Positions 52,373 to 62,394 are shown, counted from the stretch's first letter. The stretch: 64,000 nucleotides of DNA from Candidatus Nanopelagicales bacterium (GCA_018609125.1 JABAYF010000016.1:1-64000), one strand, 5' to 3'. Notes: a model not told the origin generated them from the sequence alone. Numbers and translations are program-made.

Positions 52373-53194
52373 TCAGTTGCCGCTGGCAGCATCTACCAGG
52401 CTTTGCAGTTCGGCCTGATCAGCCAATTGCGCGCCGGTGAGCTCTTGACCATTGAGGTAGCCGGTGGGGGTGCCGCGAACTTCGTCCTGGTAAAACACAT
52501 CGGTGGAGTTAACTGCCCAACCGAGGTACGTACCGTCATTGACGCACTGGCTAAACGTGTCAAAATCCGGGCCACCGATGCCGGCCTGCTGACCAAAATC
52601 AATCAACTCATCGGTGGTGAAACCCGCCCCCTCGGCGGGCTGATTCAAGAAAACAATGCTGGAGTATTCAGCCGTCCTACCCTGATCAACCGCGCAGCCC
52701 CAGGCCCCGATCGCTTCAGCGGAGGAAGTGTTCCCCAGGTTTCGATCCAAGAATGCGGTGGGACGAAGCAGTAACTGTACCTGGCCGGTATTGGCCAACT
52801 CCTTGATTCCTGATCCGTTAATCAACTCTAATTGCGCGCACGCGGGACACTGGAAGTCCTCCCACAACTGCAAAACCGGAGCCGTATCGGCGCCTTCACC
52901 GTAGGGCAGTGCGTATGGGTATTCCGATTCAGGGCCCAAAACTCCGGTGGGTAGCGCCGCGGCCGGATTTACGTCGGGCAGGTCACGGCCACCGCTACCG
53001 CCGCCACCGTCGGTTGCTCGGGCGAACACCGCGATGCCGATGATGGCCACAACAACGATGAGGACTCCCACGGCGCCGGCGATACGGATAGTGCGCTCGC
53101 GTCGCTTCTCTGCCGCCTGCGCTGAGGCGCCCGCTGCCGCAGCCTTGTCGCGCGTGGTTTTGGCTTCGCTAGAAGACCCGCCCTTTTTCGCCAT
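52373..53194 (-). CDS. Membrane-anchored DsbA-like thioredoxin-fold protein
   Basis: A 273-residue protein with a basic cytoplasmic N-terminus, one membrane helix (about residues 36-58, AGAVGVLIVVVAIIGIAVF), a Gly-rich linker and an exported DsbA/DSBA-like domain. The redox motif is C-P-A-C (C116, C119, in WEDFQCPACAQLE), and the cis-Pro segment is RGTPTGYLNG. It probably oxidises or isomerises disulfides outside the membrane. The ATG at 53194 has AGGA 9 bases upstream; an ATG two codons earlier sits too close. It is inserted between trpA and lgt on the same strand. Confidence 0.88.
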   Translation of the reverse strand: MAKKGGSSSEAKTTRDKAAAAGASAQAAEKRRERTIRIAGAVGVLIVVVAIIGIAVFARATDGGGGSGGRDLPDVNPAAALPTGVLGPESEYPYALPYGEGADTAPVLQLWEDFQCPACAQLELINGSGIKELANTGQVQLLLRPTAFLDRNLGNTSSAEAIGAWGCAVDQGRTAEYSSIVFLNQPAEGAGFTTDELIDFGQQAGIGGPDFDTFSQCVNDGTYLGWAVNSTDVFYQDEVRGTPTGYLNGQELTGAQLADQAELQSLVDAASGN

Positions 53195-53256
53195 AATCAT
53201 TGGTCCTTCGGTGTGTGATGGGTGCAAGTGTGTTGCTGTGGCGCGGTACCTAAACT

Positions 53257-54078
53257 CTAAATTAGTGCGTCCTCGTTGATCTTGCGACGTCGCACCCCTT
53301 CAGCAAGTTCCCCCGCCAGGGAAGAAACAGCCTCGATAGCCTCGTGTGGGGTGGCTGACTCCGTAATGGCGCGCACAAATGCCGAGCCCACAATCACCCC
53401 ATCGGCATAGCCGGCGATCTCAGCCGCCTGGTGGGCAGTGGAAACTCCCAGGCCGACAGCAATAGGGGCACCGGTGGCTTCGCGCACCCGCTGGACCAGG
53501 GTTTCCGCGTGGCCTGAAACAGCAGATCTGGTGCCGGTGACGCCCATGACCGAGGCTGCGTAGACGAACCCGGAGGTCACATCAGTCACCGTCTTGATCC
53601 GGGCCGCAGTGGAGGAAGGAGCGACGAGGAAGACCCGATCGAGATCATGTGCAGTACTTGCCGCGATCCATTCGTCAGCTTCTTCGGGGGTGAGATCGGG
53701 CGTGATAACCCCGCTGCCACCGGCAACGGACATGGCCTGGGCGAAACGAGCGACGCCGTATCGCTCGATAGGATTCCAGTACGACATGACCACGGTGGGC
53801 GCTCCGCAGTCGGCAACGGCTCGCACGGCAGTTAAGACATCGTCTGTCGTTGTGCCCTGGGCCAGTGCGGTTGCTGCCGCATGTTGGATCACCGGTCCAT
53901 CCATCAGCGGGTCCGAATAGGGCAGTCCCACTTCTACGATGTCGACACCGGACTCCACCATGGCGCGCATCAGCTCTGTGGATGAGGTTAGGTCGGGAAA
54001 ACCAGCGGGCAGATAACCGATGAGTACCGCCCTGTTCTCATTCTTCGCTTTGGCAAAGACCTCAGCAATAGCGGTCAC
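53257..54078 (-). CDS. trpA: Tryptophan synthase alpha subunit
   Basis: Releases indole from indole-glycerol phosphate. TIM barrel with the catalytic Glu in [19 protein letters not shown], and YWNPIERYG and [14 protein letters not shown] following; length 273. The start overlaps trpB by 4 bases, so the two chains of the complex are co-translated. Confidence 0.97.
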   Translation of the reverse strand: MTAIAEVFAKAKNENRAVLIGYLPAGFPDLTSSTELMRAMVESGVDIVEVGLPYSDPLMDGPVIQHAAATALAQGTTTDDVLTAVRAVADCGAPTVVMSYWNPIERYGVARFAQAMSVAGGSGVITPDLTPEEADEWIAASTAHDLDRVFLVAPSSTAARIKTVTDVTSGFVYAASVMGVTGTRSAVSGHAETLVQRVREATGAPIAVGLGVSTAHQAAEIAGYADGVIVGSAFVRAITESATPHEAIEAVSSLAGELAEGVRRRKINEDALI

Positions 54079-55322
54079 CGCTCCGTTGCCATCTGTTCAT
54101 TTAGGGTCGGTAAATGTTGATCTGGATTCATGGCGAACCAGCGAGCGGCGGTTTCGACGTCTTTATCTCCCCGTCCAGACAGGTTGACCACGATGAGCGC
54201 CTCAGGGCCTAGCTCGTTGCCCAGCCGCATTGCCCCTGCCAGACCGTGGGCTGTTTCGATTGCGGGGATAATTCCTTCGGTGCGACACAGTTTCGCGAAA
54301 GCGTCCATGGCCTCGGCATCGGTAACCGACTCATAAATCGCGCGCCCATTATCGTGTAACCAGGCATGCTCAGGCCCGACACCGGGATAGTCAAGACCAG
54401 CGCTGATCGAATGTGACGAGACTGTTTGGCCCCACTCGTCTTGCATGACATACGTGCGGGCACCGTGCAGGACACCGGGAACTCCCATGGCGAACCGGGC
54501 CGCGTGACGACCGGTGTCGACGCCTTCGCCACCCGCCTCATATCCACGCAATTGAACTTCAGCATCTTCGAGGAAGGCCGAGAAGATCCCCATGGCGTTG
54601 GATCCACCTCCGACGCACGCCACCACAGCATCGGGTAGTCGGCCGTAGCGTTGCTCGATCTGACTCTTCGTCTCCGTACCGATGATGGAATGGAAATAGC
54701 GCACAATTTCGGGGAACGGAGCGGGCCCCGTCACCGTGCCCAGCAGGTAGTGGGTGTTATCAACGCTGGCCACCCAGTCGCGCATCGCCTCATTGATCGC
54801 GTCCTTCAAGGTGCGGCTGCCCGCCGTGACCGGAACAACATCGGCACCAAGCAATCGCATTCGGGCCACGTTCAGTGCTTGCCGCTGGGTATCTTCTTCA
54901 CCCATGTAGACCGTGCACTCAAGGTCGAGTAGAGCCGCCGCGGTGGCCGCCGCCACTCCATGCTGACCGGCCCCAGTTTCGGCGATCACGCGGGACTTAC
55001 CCATGCGTTTAGTCAGCAGTGCCTGACCCAGCACGTTGTTAATCTTGTGCGAGCCAGTGTGGTTGAGGTCTTCGCGCTTCAACAGGATCGTTGCTCCCCC
55101 GCAATGCGCACCGAAACGTGCGGCATGTGTGAGCGGATTCGGGCGACCGGTGTAATTGCGCTGCAAATCATCTAGTTCGGCACAAAAGATCGGATCCTCA
55201 ACGGATGCGCGAAACGCCGCATCAAGCTCATCGAGCGCGAAGGTGAGCGCCTCGGGCACGAAGCGACCGCCATAGCGGCCATAGTGACCAGCTGAAGCCT
55301 GGCCCGGGATTAGCGATGTCAT
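54075..55322 (-). CDS. trpB: Tryptophan synthase beta subunit
   Basis: PLP enzyme that condenses indole with serine. The PLP lysine is in [15 protein letters not shown], the phosphate loop is GGGSNAMG, and the early [13 protein letters not shown] is typical. I choose the ATG at 55322 because GAGG lies 8 bases upstream, giving 415 residues; an upstream GTG at 55340 would overlap trpC. It is 10 bases after the trpC stop. Confidence 0.97.
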   Translation of the reverse strand: MTSLIPGQASAGHYGRYGGRFVPEALTFALDELDAAFRASVEDPIFCAELDDLQRNYTGRPNPLTHAARFGAHCGGATILLKREDLNHTGSHKINNVLGQALLTKRMGKSRVIAETGAGQHGVAAATAAALLDLECTVYMGEEDTQRQALNVARMRLLGADVVPVTAGSRTLKDAINEAMRDWVASVDNTHYLLGTVTGPAPFPEIVRYFHSIIGTETKSQIEQRYGRLPDAVVACVGGGSNAMGIFSAFLEDAEVQLRGYEAGGEGVDTGRHAARFAMGVPGVLHGARTYVMQDEWGQTVSSHSISAGLDYPGVGPEHAWLHDNGRAIYESVTDAEAMDAFAKLCRTEGIIPAIETAHGLAGAMRLGNELGPEALIVVNLSGRGDKDVETAARWFAMNPDQHLPTLNEQMATER

Positions 55323-55332
55323 AACCGTGTCC

Positions 55333-56157
55333 TCACTCACTGTGACTACTGCGATGGGGTCGCTTCAATGCCGGATGCGCCCCAGCAGTTACCAGATCAT
55401 GCACTGCCGCACGCGGATCAGATCCGGTCACCAAAGCTTCACCAACCAATACCGCATCTGCGCCCTGTTCTGCGTAGGCGATGAGGTCGTGGGGGCCACG
55501 GACACCGGATTCGGCGATCCGCACGCAACTCGATGGAATCGTTGGGGCGACTCTGGCGAAGGTATGGCGGTCTACCTCAAGGGTTTTTAAGTTTCGGGAA
55601 TTGACGCCAATGATTTCCGCACCCGCATCCAGAGCACGTCTGGTCTCTTCGGTGTCGTGGACTTCCACCAGCGGCGTCATACCCAACGATGACGTTCGCT
55701 CGATCAGTGATTCAAGCGCGCACTGATCAAGTGCCGCCACGATAAGGAGCACCACATCAGCACCGGCGGCCCTTGCCTCCCACAACTGATAACTCGACAC
55801 GATGAAGTCTTTGCGCAGGGTGGGAATCTCAACGGCCCGACTCACCATCTTCAGATCATCAAGGCATCCACTAAATCGACGCTCTTCGGTGAGCACACTG
55901 ATCATGCGCGCGCCGCCGGCTTCGTATTCCTTGGCTAGTTCTACCGGGTTGGCAATCGCTGCCATCGGACCAACGCTGGGGCTGGCTCGCTTGATTTCGG
56001 CGATGACTCCCACACCTGGGGCGCGCAGGATGGCTTGTGCGTCGTAGGCGCCAGGTTGTTTCGCGGCCTGTTCTTTTACCTGCGCCAGTGAAACCGAGGC
56101 CATACGCAGGTCGAGGTCGATGCGAACGCCCGCGACGATGTCGTCAAGGACAGACAT
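55333..56157 (-). CDS. trpC: Indole-3-glycerol phosphate synthase
   Basis: Makes indole-glycerol phosphate for Trp[17 protein letters not shown], the [25 protein letters not shown] strand and [18 protein letters not shown] and LVGEALV are family motifs. Length 274. GGAGG is 5 bases before the ATG. It heads trpC-B-A; trpE, trpD and trpF are not in the window, and the small membrane protein gene usually just upstream lies about 2.7 kb away (58915). Confidence 0.96.
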   Translation of the reverse strand: MSVLDDIVAGVRIDLDLRMASVSLAQVKEQAAKQPGAYDAQAILRAPGVGVIAEIKRASPSVGPMAAIANPVELAKEYEAGGARMISVLTEERRFSGCLDDLKMVSRAVEIPTLRKDFIVSSYQLWEARAAGADVVLLIVAALDQCALESLIERTSSLGMTPLVEVHDTEETRRALDAGAEIIGVNSRNLKTLEVDRHTFARVAPTIPSSCVRIAESGVRGPHDLIAYAEQGADAVLVGEALVTGSDPRAAVHDLVTAGAHPALKRPHRSSHSE

Positions 56158-56245
56158 GGGTGCCTCCGCTATGGCACACCGGCATCATCTGGCCAGAGTA
56201 GACGCTGAAGACACCAGGCGGGAAACCACCCCGGGGGACTCCCGG

Positions 56246-56746
56246 CTAACCAATTCCGGAAGCGCCATACGGGGTCAGGTTACGCACAAGGGTGAACACC
56301 ACCATGCCAATGAGCAGGATGATCGGCACCAGTTGACTCCAGCGTCGCTGTCGGGGAGTCATCGACGCCGGATCGCTCAGTTCACCACGCCACGCACGCC
56401 ACAACCAGGCCACGAGTAAAACGACCACGAGCGGAAGGAGGATGACGACGAGCAGATTCTGGTCAACGGCCTCAGCCACATTTCCTTCAGCCAAAGCATG
56501 CGTGGCTCGTAGGCCACCACATCCGGGGCAATCAATGCCGAGGAAGACCTGCGTGGGGCAACCCGGGTAGTGCCCGGCAATGTTGGGATCAATCTGGCGT
56601 ACATAAGCCGTTGCTGCGAGCAGGCCCACAATGGTGACGATCGGAGCGATCATTCGGCGCCACCGCCGCCGGATGTCTCGTACCCGCCCGGGCCGCAGCA
56701 CTTGCCCCTGAGCGGCTACGTCGGATGCGAGGTGGCCAAGTGCCAT
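56246..56746 (-). CDS. DUF2752 membrane protein
   Basis: Small membrane protein of unknown function, up to 166 residues. The DUF2752 signature is clear: GHYPGCPTQVFLGIDCPGCGGLRATHALAEG, flanked by helices near 35-50, 98-116 and 140-158. The conserved Cys pairs suggest a metal or disulfide site. The start is uncertain: an ATG near residue 32 (MIAPIVTIVG) would give a shorter protein that begins at the first helix. It is on the same strand as trpC, 88 bases upstream of it. Confidence 0.82.
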   Translation of the reverse strand: MALGHLASDVAAQGQVLRPGRVRDIRRRWRRMIAPIVTIVGLLAATAYVRQIDPNIAGHYPGCPTQVFLGIDCPGCGGLRATHALAEGNVAEAVDQNLLVVILLPLVVVLLVAWLWRAWRGELSDPASMTPRQRRWSQLVPIILLIGMVVFTLVRNLTPYGASGIG

Positions 56747-56779
56747 GTCGAGAACCTTACGCGCTGCTCGCCGGCGTGG

Positions 56780-58198
56780 CTAGCGGAGTGCCTCCGCAGT
56801 GGCCGCAGGCAATCGAATCGTGAAGCTAGCTCCACCCAGGTCGCTGGAACCAGCAGATGCCGTTCCCCCCATAGCTGCAGCCAAACGACCCACGATCGCC
56901 AGACCGAGCCCGGTACCCACTTTCCGCACTCCTCGGTAGCGTTCGTAAAGGACGCCGGGCTCAAAGGCCACGTGAGCATCGTCGGCGCTGAGACCGGGCC
57001 CGCTGTCACTGACCTCCACGACCACCTCCGACTCGCCGCGGTGACCGGTGGCAGCAAGGGCTCGCCAGCGAATGCGCTGTCCCTCGCCGGTCACGCGCAG
57101 AGCATTTTCGGTCAGGTTGTCGATTGCCTGACGCAGCCGAACCGCATCGGCCACCGCCACCAAATCAGCGGCAACCTCAACACTTAACTGCACGCCCAAT
57201 CGACCGCATCGATCCTGCCAATGCGCCTGCGCCTGCGTGATCACCGATGACACATCACACCGGACCCGCTCAGCGTGGAAGTCCACGGCGCCCAGGCGGG
57301 CCAGATCGAGCAGATCTGCCACCAGTCGCTCGAGTCGCTGCGTTTCAGACACCACCAACTGGGACACGCGTTGGAGGTCATGCGCGGGGACGAGACCATC
57401 GACTAAAGCCTCGGCGTATCCGCGAACCGCCGTTAGCGGCGTGCGCAATTCATGGGAAACTGAAAGTAGGAACTCACGCTGTCGACCCTCAGATGTGGTG
57501 AGTTCGCCGCTGAGCCGATTGAGCGAGTCCAAGATTCGTGCGACTTCGGCGGGACCCTCCGGAATTATCTGAACATCGCGTTCGCCGCTCCCAAGCAGGT
57601 CCGCTGCATCAGCCGCGCGACGAAGTGGTCGGGTGACGCGCTGCGCTACGAGAACGGCGACCACGATTGATACAGCGATGCCGAGCAAAAGAGCCCCTGC
57701 GAACCGAAGAAGGACTGTTTGGGTGGGCGCTGACACAACACTGCTTGGCTGAACAAGGAAGACCGCACTTTGGTCTTGCAAGGGGCGGCCCTCGATCAGC
57801 ACTTCTCCCTGGGTGGCTTCAGCAGTGGCCGAAAACGACTCACCTGCCAACACCTGTTCGACATCGGCGTCGGTCAATCCGGCCGGGAGATCTTCGGTGC
57901 CCGCAAACAGCACGTAGGCACTGACGTTTTGGGCGCGCAACGAGGAAGCCACCTGGGGTGGGACTACAAATCGGCCATCGCGCCTCTCCTGCACAGTGGC
58001 TGTCGTAAGATCTGCCAACCGAGCCAGGTCACCACGTGCTGTGGCCTCGGCGGTGCCACGAATCAGCGGAAAAGCAGCTGCTGTTGCGACCACGGCCACC
58101 ACAGTGGCCACCAAAATCCCCATGGCAATCATGCGCGTGGCGAGGCCGCTCCGCCTGCGGATGACAACGTCGTGCTGCTTGTTGGATTGCGAGTTCAT
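56780..58198 (-). CDS. Sensor histidine kinase
   Basis: Membrane sensor of 472 residues. Helix 1 is at about 23-45, an extracytoplasmic sensor at 46-160, helix 2 at 162-185 and HAMP at 186-238. The H-box SVSHELRTPL has the phosphorylated His at 249, the N-box is NLTENAL, and the G-boxes are SDSGPGL and GTGLGLAIVGRL. The start overlaps the response-regulator stop (ATGA), so it is its partner. The sensed signal is unknown. Confidence 0.93.
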   Translation of the reverse strand: MNSQSNKQHDVVIRRRSGLATRMIAMGILVATVVAVVATAAAFPLIRGTAEATARGDLARLADLTTATVQERRDGRFVVPPQVASSLRAQNVSAYVLFAGTEDLPAGLTDADVEQVLAGESFSATAEATQGEVLIEGRPLQDQSAVFLVQPSSVVSAPTQTVLLRFAGALLLGIAVSIVVAVLVAQRVTRPLRRAADAADLLGSGERDVQIIPEGPAEVARILDSLNRLSGELTTSEGRQREFLLSVSHELRTPLTAVRGYAEALVDGLVPAHDLQRVSQLVVSETQRLERLVADLLDLARLGAVDFHAERVRCDVSSVITQAQAHWQDRCGRLGVQLSVEVAADLVAVADAVRLRQAIDNLTENALRVTGEGQRIRWRALAATGHRGESEVVVEVSDSGPGLSADDAHVAFEPGVLYERYRGVRKVGTGLGLAIVGRLAAAMGGTASAGSSDLGGASFTIRLPAATAEALR

Positions 58199-58908
58199 GA
58201 TGGCGGCTCATCGACTGCGTAGCCCACGCCGCGCACGGTTCGGATGGGAGACGCTTCCTGTAATTTGTTGCGGACTTGGGCTACATGGACGTCGACGGTT
58301 CGGGTGCTGATGGCCGATGCATAACCCCACACCTCAAGCAGGAGTTGGTCCCGCGAGATCACTCGACCCGGGTGCGCCATGAGGTGAGCGAGGAGGTCAA
58401 ATTCGGTTGCGGTGAGGTCGATTTGATGATTCCCCACGAAGAGCCGACGCGCGGATAGGTCAAGGTGTAATTCGCCAAGATGAAGGTTTTCGCCTACTGC
58501 CGGCAGTGATGCGTGTCGGAGTGCTACTCGAACGCGGGCAACGACCTCACGTGGGCTGAATGGTTTAGTGATGTAGTCATCACCACCTAGTTCCAAGCCG
58601 AGCACGCGATCAACCTCGTCGTCACGTGCCGTGCAAAAGAGAATGGGTGTCCAGTTGTCTTCATTGCGCAGCGTGCGACACACCGTCGTGCCGTCCATGC
58701 CTGGCAAACCGACGTCGAGAATTACCGCGTCGGGCTGACGACTACGAATGACATCAAGGGCCTTGCCGCCATCACCCACATGCTCAACCTGGAAGCCGTC
58801 TCGTTCGAGATAAAGCCGCAACACATCGGCGATTCCGGGGTCATCTTCAACGACAAGAATGAGTTGACCGGCAGCCACTTTTCCCTGGCCGTGACCGCCG
58901 AGAGCCAC
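58195..58908 (-). CDS. OmpR/PhoB-type response regulator
   Basis: DNA-binding regulator of up to 237 residues paired with the kinase just downstream. The receiver has VVEDD (acid pocket), the phosphorylated Asp in VILDVGLPGMDG (D65) and the Lys in DYITKPFSPREV. The C-terminal winged helix (ARRLFVGNHQIDLTATEFDLLAHL, DVHVAQVRNKL) is typical. The GTG at 58908 and another at 58878 (VAAGQLILVV, with AGGGA just before) are both possible starts. Confidence 0.93.
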   Translation of the reverse strand: MALGGHGQGKVAAGQLILVVEDDPGIADVLRLYLERDGFQVEHVGDGGKALDVIRSRQPDAVILDVGLPGMDGTTVCRTLRNEDNWTPILFCTARDDEVDRVLGLELGGDDYITKPFSPREVVARVRVALRHASLPAVGENLHLGELHLDLSARRLFVGNHQIDLTATEFDLLAHLMAHPGRVISRDQLLLEVWGYASAISTRTVDVHVAQVRNKLQEASPIRTVRGVGYAVDEPPS

Positions 58909-58914
58909 GGAGAT

Positions 58915-59160
58915 TCAGCCGCGCGGATGGGTATCGGTGGGGTGGTGGCTGGGCATCCCCAAGCCAGCCATCGCCATCACTTTGCCGACAATGCCTCCGA
59001 GGACGACCATGCCGACGCCAACCCAGAACATCCACCACTGACCAATGACCATGCCAACGGTGCCGACGAGGAAAGCCAAAGTGATGATGATGACGGTCGT
59101 CCAAGCAGCCGGGGTCTGTCCATGATTGTCATGGTGGCCCGAGACGGGTGGTTGAGCCAT
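58915..59160 (-). CDS. Small actinobacterial membrane protein (HG..PAAWT type)
   Basis: An 81-residue protein with a polar His-rich N-terminus (HHDNHGQTPAAWT), two membrane helices (about 24-41 and 45-62) and a His-rich C-terminus. It resembles the small proteins that lie next to trpC in many actinobacteria; function unknown. The ATG at 59160 is set by AGGAGG 9 bases upstream; the frame open to 59253 is not supported. It precedes the response regulator by 6 bases. Confidence 0.75.
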   Translation of the reverse strand: MAQPPVSGHHDNHGQTPAAWTTVIIITLAFLVGTVGMVIGQWWMFWVGVGMVVLGGIVGKVMAMAGLGMPSHHPTDTHPRG

Positions 59161-59288
59161 AATGGCGGTCCTCCTGGTGCGAATCTGGCAGAAAACGACA
59201 ACGCTCACGTATCGTAGCGACTGTTCCATTGTGTCAACGCTTTGGTGAGCCAATGTCGCCTGGTCGAGCGAACACCGGCAGCCCCCCG

Positions 59289-60323
59289 TTAGGAAAAGTG
59301 CGTAAATCCGCTCTCGACCTGAGGGGGACGTCCATCAACGGTCACACTCAACTGGCCTGTCCCAGCGTCGTGCAACTGAGAAACCGTGCCGATGGCGGTG
59401 AAATCGACGGGCAGCTCCTGATCAGCAGCAAAAAATGCCACGAGAGCATGATCTTCTCCCCCGCCAAGTACCCAGTAGAGCGGATCCAGATTGTAAGCAG
59501 ATGCCGCGGCTGCCAGTGGTTCAGCGATCGCGATCAGGGCCGAATCCACGTTGACGATGACTCCAGAAGCGTGCGCAACCCGCGACAGGTCAAGGAGTAG
59601 TCCGTCGCTGATATCGATCATCGCGTGGGCGCCATGACGGGCCGCATCGATACCGGCCCGATATGGCGGTTGAGGGCGGCGGTGTGCGTCGACGAGCGCG
59701 CGGGGGGAACGAAAACCTCGCGTCAGTACGGCCAGGCCCGCTGCCGACCAACCCAGGATGCCCGCGACGGCCACCACATCTCCTGGTTGGGCGCCAGCAC
59801 GCCGCACAGGAGGACGGCCCTGCCCATCACCCAATGCCATTCCTGAGATCACAATGGCGTCCGCTCGCACAACGTCGCCACCGATCACGCGTGCTTGAGC
59901 CCGTGCGGCTTCGTCGATCACCCCCTGCATGAGCCGCTCAACCCACATCAGGGTTGTTTCGGCGGGGAGACCGAGACTGATCAGCAAAGAGGTCGGTTGC
60001 GCACCCATCGCGGCGATGTCGGCCAGGTTTGCCGCCGCTACTTTGGCGCCAATATCTTCTGGCTCAGACCAGTCGGTGCGGAAATGACGTCCGGCAACTG
60101 CCATATCGGCCGCAGCCACGATTTGGCCACTACTGATACTGAGTACGGCAGCATCATCACCGATGCCGACCACTTCATCGGCTCCTAGGGCACTCGACCC
60201 GGGGCCGGACCGACACAGGAGGCTGATGCGCTCGACCAGGACCAGTTCGCCAACGTCGGCTAACGTGACGCCGTTGTCGAATTCACCGATACCGATTCCG
60301 CGTCTAGCATCGTCATTTGGCAC
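59289..60323 (-). CDS. thiL: Thiamine-monophosphate kinase
   Basis: Phosphorylates thiamine-P to the cofactor thiamine-PP. Motifs are GIGDDAAVL, DMAVAGRHFRTDW, AANLADIAAMGAQP, MIDISDGLLLDL and GGGEDHALVAFF, which match the AIR-synthase-like fold. Length 344. The start is a GTG with GGGAG 6 bases upstream; the first 25 residues are variable. It is divergent from the AsnC-type gene at 60438. Confidence 0.95.
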   Translation of the reverse strand: MPNDDARRGIGIGEFDNGVTLADVGELVLVERISLLCRSGPGSSALGADEVVGIGDDAAVLSISSGQIVAAADMAVAGRHFRTDWSEPEDIGAKVAAANLADIAAMGAQPTSLLISLGLPAETTLMWVERLMQGVIDEAARAQARVIGGDVVRADAIVISGMALGDGQGRPPVRRAGAQPGDVVAVAGILGWSAAGLAVLTRGFRSPRALVDAHRRPQPPYRAGIDAARHGAHAMIDISDGLLLDLSRVAHASGVIVNVDSALIAIAEPLAAAASAYNLDPLYWVLGGGEDHALVAFFAADQELPVDFTAIGTVSQLHDAGTGQLSVTVDGRPPQVESGFTHFS

Positions 60324-60437
60324 GAAAGGCTCCCGTCTGGCGCCGAGTAGTTCTTAGGGCACGCTAGTCTCTGACCTCAACCCCAAACAGATCTCAGCGG
60401 CCGGTCGCGACCGCTTGGGGAGCAAAGGAGGACATCG

Positions 60438-60674
60438 GTGACCGTACAGGCCTACATTCTGGTGCAAACTGAGGTGGGGACCGCTTCCGGTGTCACGGCC
60501 AGCATTCGAACCCTTGATGGGGTATCGGTCGTCGAAGATGTCACCGGTCCCTACGACGTCATCGTCCGGGCAGAAGCAGCGACCATGGACGACTTTGGCC
60601 ATGGTCTGCTCTCCGCGATCCAGGCCATTCCCGGCATTACCCGCACACTCACCTGTCCTATTGTCACGCCCTGA
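60438..60674 (+). CDS. Stand-alone Lrp/AsnC ligand-binding domain protein
   Basis: A 78-residue protein that consists only of the RAM (ligand-binding) fold of Lrp/AsnC regulators (AYILVQTEVGTASGV, VEDVTGPYDVIVRAEA, ITRTLTCPIV); the DNA-binding domain is absent. Such proteins beside thiL are common in actinobacteria. The GTG start has AAAGGAGG 6 bases upstream. It may sense an amino acid or join other Lrp proteins, but this is not shown. Confidence 0.88.
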   Translation: MTVQAYILVQTEVGTASGVTASIRTLDGVSVVEDVTGPYDVIVRAEAATMDDFGHGLLSAIQAIPGITRTLTCPIVTP

Positions 60675-60699
60675 TCGTCTTGCATCGACGTATCCACCC

Positions 60700-61161
60700 G
60701 TGCAAAATCGGGGGGTGCGCGTTGCGCTGTTGGCTGGGGCCATCATCTGCCTCTCCTGCGTCACTGCCGCCTGTGGGCGCCAGGTTGCCGTCACACCCGT
60801 GGAACCCCTGAACCCCCGATGTGCCGAGGTGGTTGCCGCACTCCCCAACACCATTGACGGTGCTGGTCTACGCCCCACCCGGCCAGAGTCTGCGAGCACG
60901 GCTGCGTGGGGCGAGCCACCCATCGTTTTCCGTTGCGGGGTAGCGCGTCCGGATGCGCTAGAACCAACCTCAGCGTTGGTTGAAGTCAACGGCATAGCCT
61001 GGTTTCCCGAAACGCTCACCGCCGGGACCGCGTTCACCGCTGTGGAGTGGCCCAGCGCTGACGATCCGGTCTATCTCGAAATTGCTGTGCCCCAGGACTA
61101 TCCGGCGCCAGCAAACGTCTTGGCCGATGTCAGCCCGATCCTGGCTGCGATCGGCTCCTAG
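60700..61161 (+). CDS. DUF3515 lipoprotein
   Basis: A putative lipoprotein of 153 residues: N-region QNRGVR, hydrophobic core (VALLAGAIICLSCVTAA) and a Cys at the lipobox (TAAC-G), then a DUF3515-like domain (NPRCAEVVAALPNTIDGAGL, WGEPPIVFRCGVARP, GIAWFPETL). Function unknown; it lies between thiL and ddl as is usual in actinobacteria. GTG at 60700 or 60715 are possible starts; longer frames overlap the preceding gene. Confidence 0.83.
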   Translation: MQNRGVRVALLAGAIICLSCVTAACGRQVAVTPVEPLNPRCAEVVAALPNTIDGAGLRPTRPESASTAAWGEPPIVFRCGVARPDALEPTSALVEVNGIAWFPETLTAGTAFTAVEWPSADDPVYLEIAVPQDYPAPANVLADVSPILAAIGS

Positions 61162-61175
61162 CTAGCAATGCGCTC

Positions 61176-61195
61176 GGCCGGCGCTATGCGCGGCC
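61176..61195. terminator. GC hairpin between convergent genes
   Basis: In the 39-base gap between the DUF3515 gene and the convergent ddl, GGCC-G-GCGC-TAT-GCGC-GGCC forms a strong stem with one bulged G. It has no T-run on either side, so a bidirectional terminator is likely but not certain. Confidence 0.5.
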
Positions 61196-61200
61196 CTAGC

Positions 61201-62286
61201 TCAGCGCAATCCTGTGCCGCGGCGCCAAGCATCGTGGACCAGGTGGGTGACCAACTGCTGATAGCCCAGGCCTGACTCAGCCCACATGCGTGGAAACATC
61301 GAGATGGGTGTGAAGCCGGGCATCGTGTTGACCTCATTAATGATCACATCGTTGTCCGTCACGAAAAAATCAACACGAGCCAACCCCTCGCAGGACAACA
61401 CCGTAAACGCATGACATGCCAATTTCTCAACGGCGGCCGCCTGGGATTCACTCAGCACCGCAGGCACAATCAAGGTCGCTGCATCATCGAGATATTTGGC
61501 CTGGAAGTCATAAAAGTCATGTCCGGGACCCACAACTATCTCAGCGCAGCAACTAGCTTGTGGCACACCATCTTCGTCGGTAATGACCGCACATTCGATT
61601 TCTCGAGCAGCCACCACACCGGACTCAACGATGACGTGCGGATCAAAACTGAGAGCGTAATCGATTGCTGCTGAGATCCCGGCTGGATCTGTCACTCGCG
61701 AGATCCCCACTGATGAACCAGCGCGGGCAGGCTTCACGAAAACAGGCCAGGAAAGTTCCTCGATTTCGGCACGCACTTCTTCGGCGAAATTGCGCCACCG
61801 GTGTGCGGTCACCGCACACCACGAACCCACGGGTAACCCCGCTCCGACCAGCAGCGATTTCATGGTCGATTTGTGCATCGCCACTGCCGAAGCTAAAACC
61901 CCCGAGCCCACGTACGGAATGCCGCTTAACTCCAAAAATCCCTGAACCGTGCCGTCTTCGCCCCAGGGGCCGTGCAGGACGGGAAAAACTACGTCGGCAA
62001 CATCGCCGAGGCCTCCGGTCGCTCCCGGCTGCACACCTGCAGCGAAAGGCCGGGCATTCGCAGGCACCTCTGGCAGAGCGGCATCTGAAGCCATCTGCAA
62101 CACCTGCGCATTGGGTAAGTGCACCCAGACACCGTCACGAGTAATTCCGACCGCTGTCACGATGAACTCTGCATCAAGCAAGGCACGGATGACACCGGCC
62201 GCACTGATGCAAGAAATGGAGTGCTCGCTGCTCTGGCCACCAAGGAGAACGGCAACCCGGCGTGGCGTAACCGGTTGGTCACTCAC
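61201..62286 (-). CDS. ddl: D-alanine-D-alanine ligase
   Basis: ATP-grasp enzyme that makes the D-Ala-D-Ala of peptidoglycan. VAVLLGGQSSEHSISCISA at the start, HGPWGEDGTVQGFLE, FVKPARAGSSVGISRV and NEVNTMPGFTPISMFPRMW at the metal site are diagnostic; length 361. The GTG at 62286 has GGAG 5 bases upstream; the frame is open further to 62370 but without family match. Its neighbours gpsA, DUF3515 and thiL form a conserved actinobacterial cluster. Confidence 0.95.
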   Translation of the reverse strand: MSDQPVTPRRVAVLLGGQSSEHSISCISAAGVIRALLDAEFIVTAVGITRDGVWVHLPNAQVLQMASDAALPEVPANARPFAAGVQPGATGGLGDVADVVFPVLHGPWGEDGTVQGFLELSGIPYVGSGVLASAVAMHKSTMKSLLVGAGLPVGSWCAVTAHRWRNFAEEVRAEIEELSWPVFVKPARAGSSVGISRVTDPAGISAAIDYALSFDPHVIVESGVVAAREIECAVITDEDGVPQASCCAEIVVGPGHDFYDFQAKYLDDAATLIVPAVLSESQAAAVEKLACHAFTVLSCEGLARVDFFVTDNDVIINEVNTMPGFTPISMFPRMWAESGLGYQQLVTHLVHDAWRRGTGLR

Positions 62287-62381
62287 GGGCTCTCCGGCCA
62301 GAACATATCGATCTTGACCACGTTCGTCGACTTCGCTGCCATCACCAACACGATAAGAAGGTACCGACAACCGCGGTCAAC

Positions 62382-62387
62382 TAGGGT
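62382..62387 (+). promoter_or_regulatory. Candidate leaderless -10 box of the PLP-enzyme gene
   Basis: TAGGGT lies 7 bases before the ATG at 62395, with no Shine-Dalgarno between. It fits the TANNNT leaderless pattern. The -35 region is poor. Confidence 0.4.
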
Positions 62388-62394
62388 CGTCGCC

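Noticed and set aside
60490-60699. Long N-terminal extension of the DUF3515 gene
   Set aside because: It would overlap the AsnC-type gene in another frame and bury the signal peptide; the lipoprotein signal starts at about 60700.
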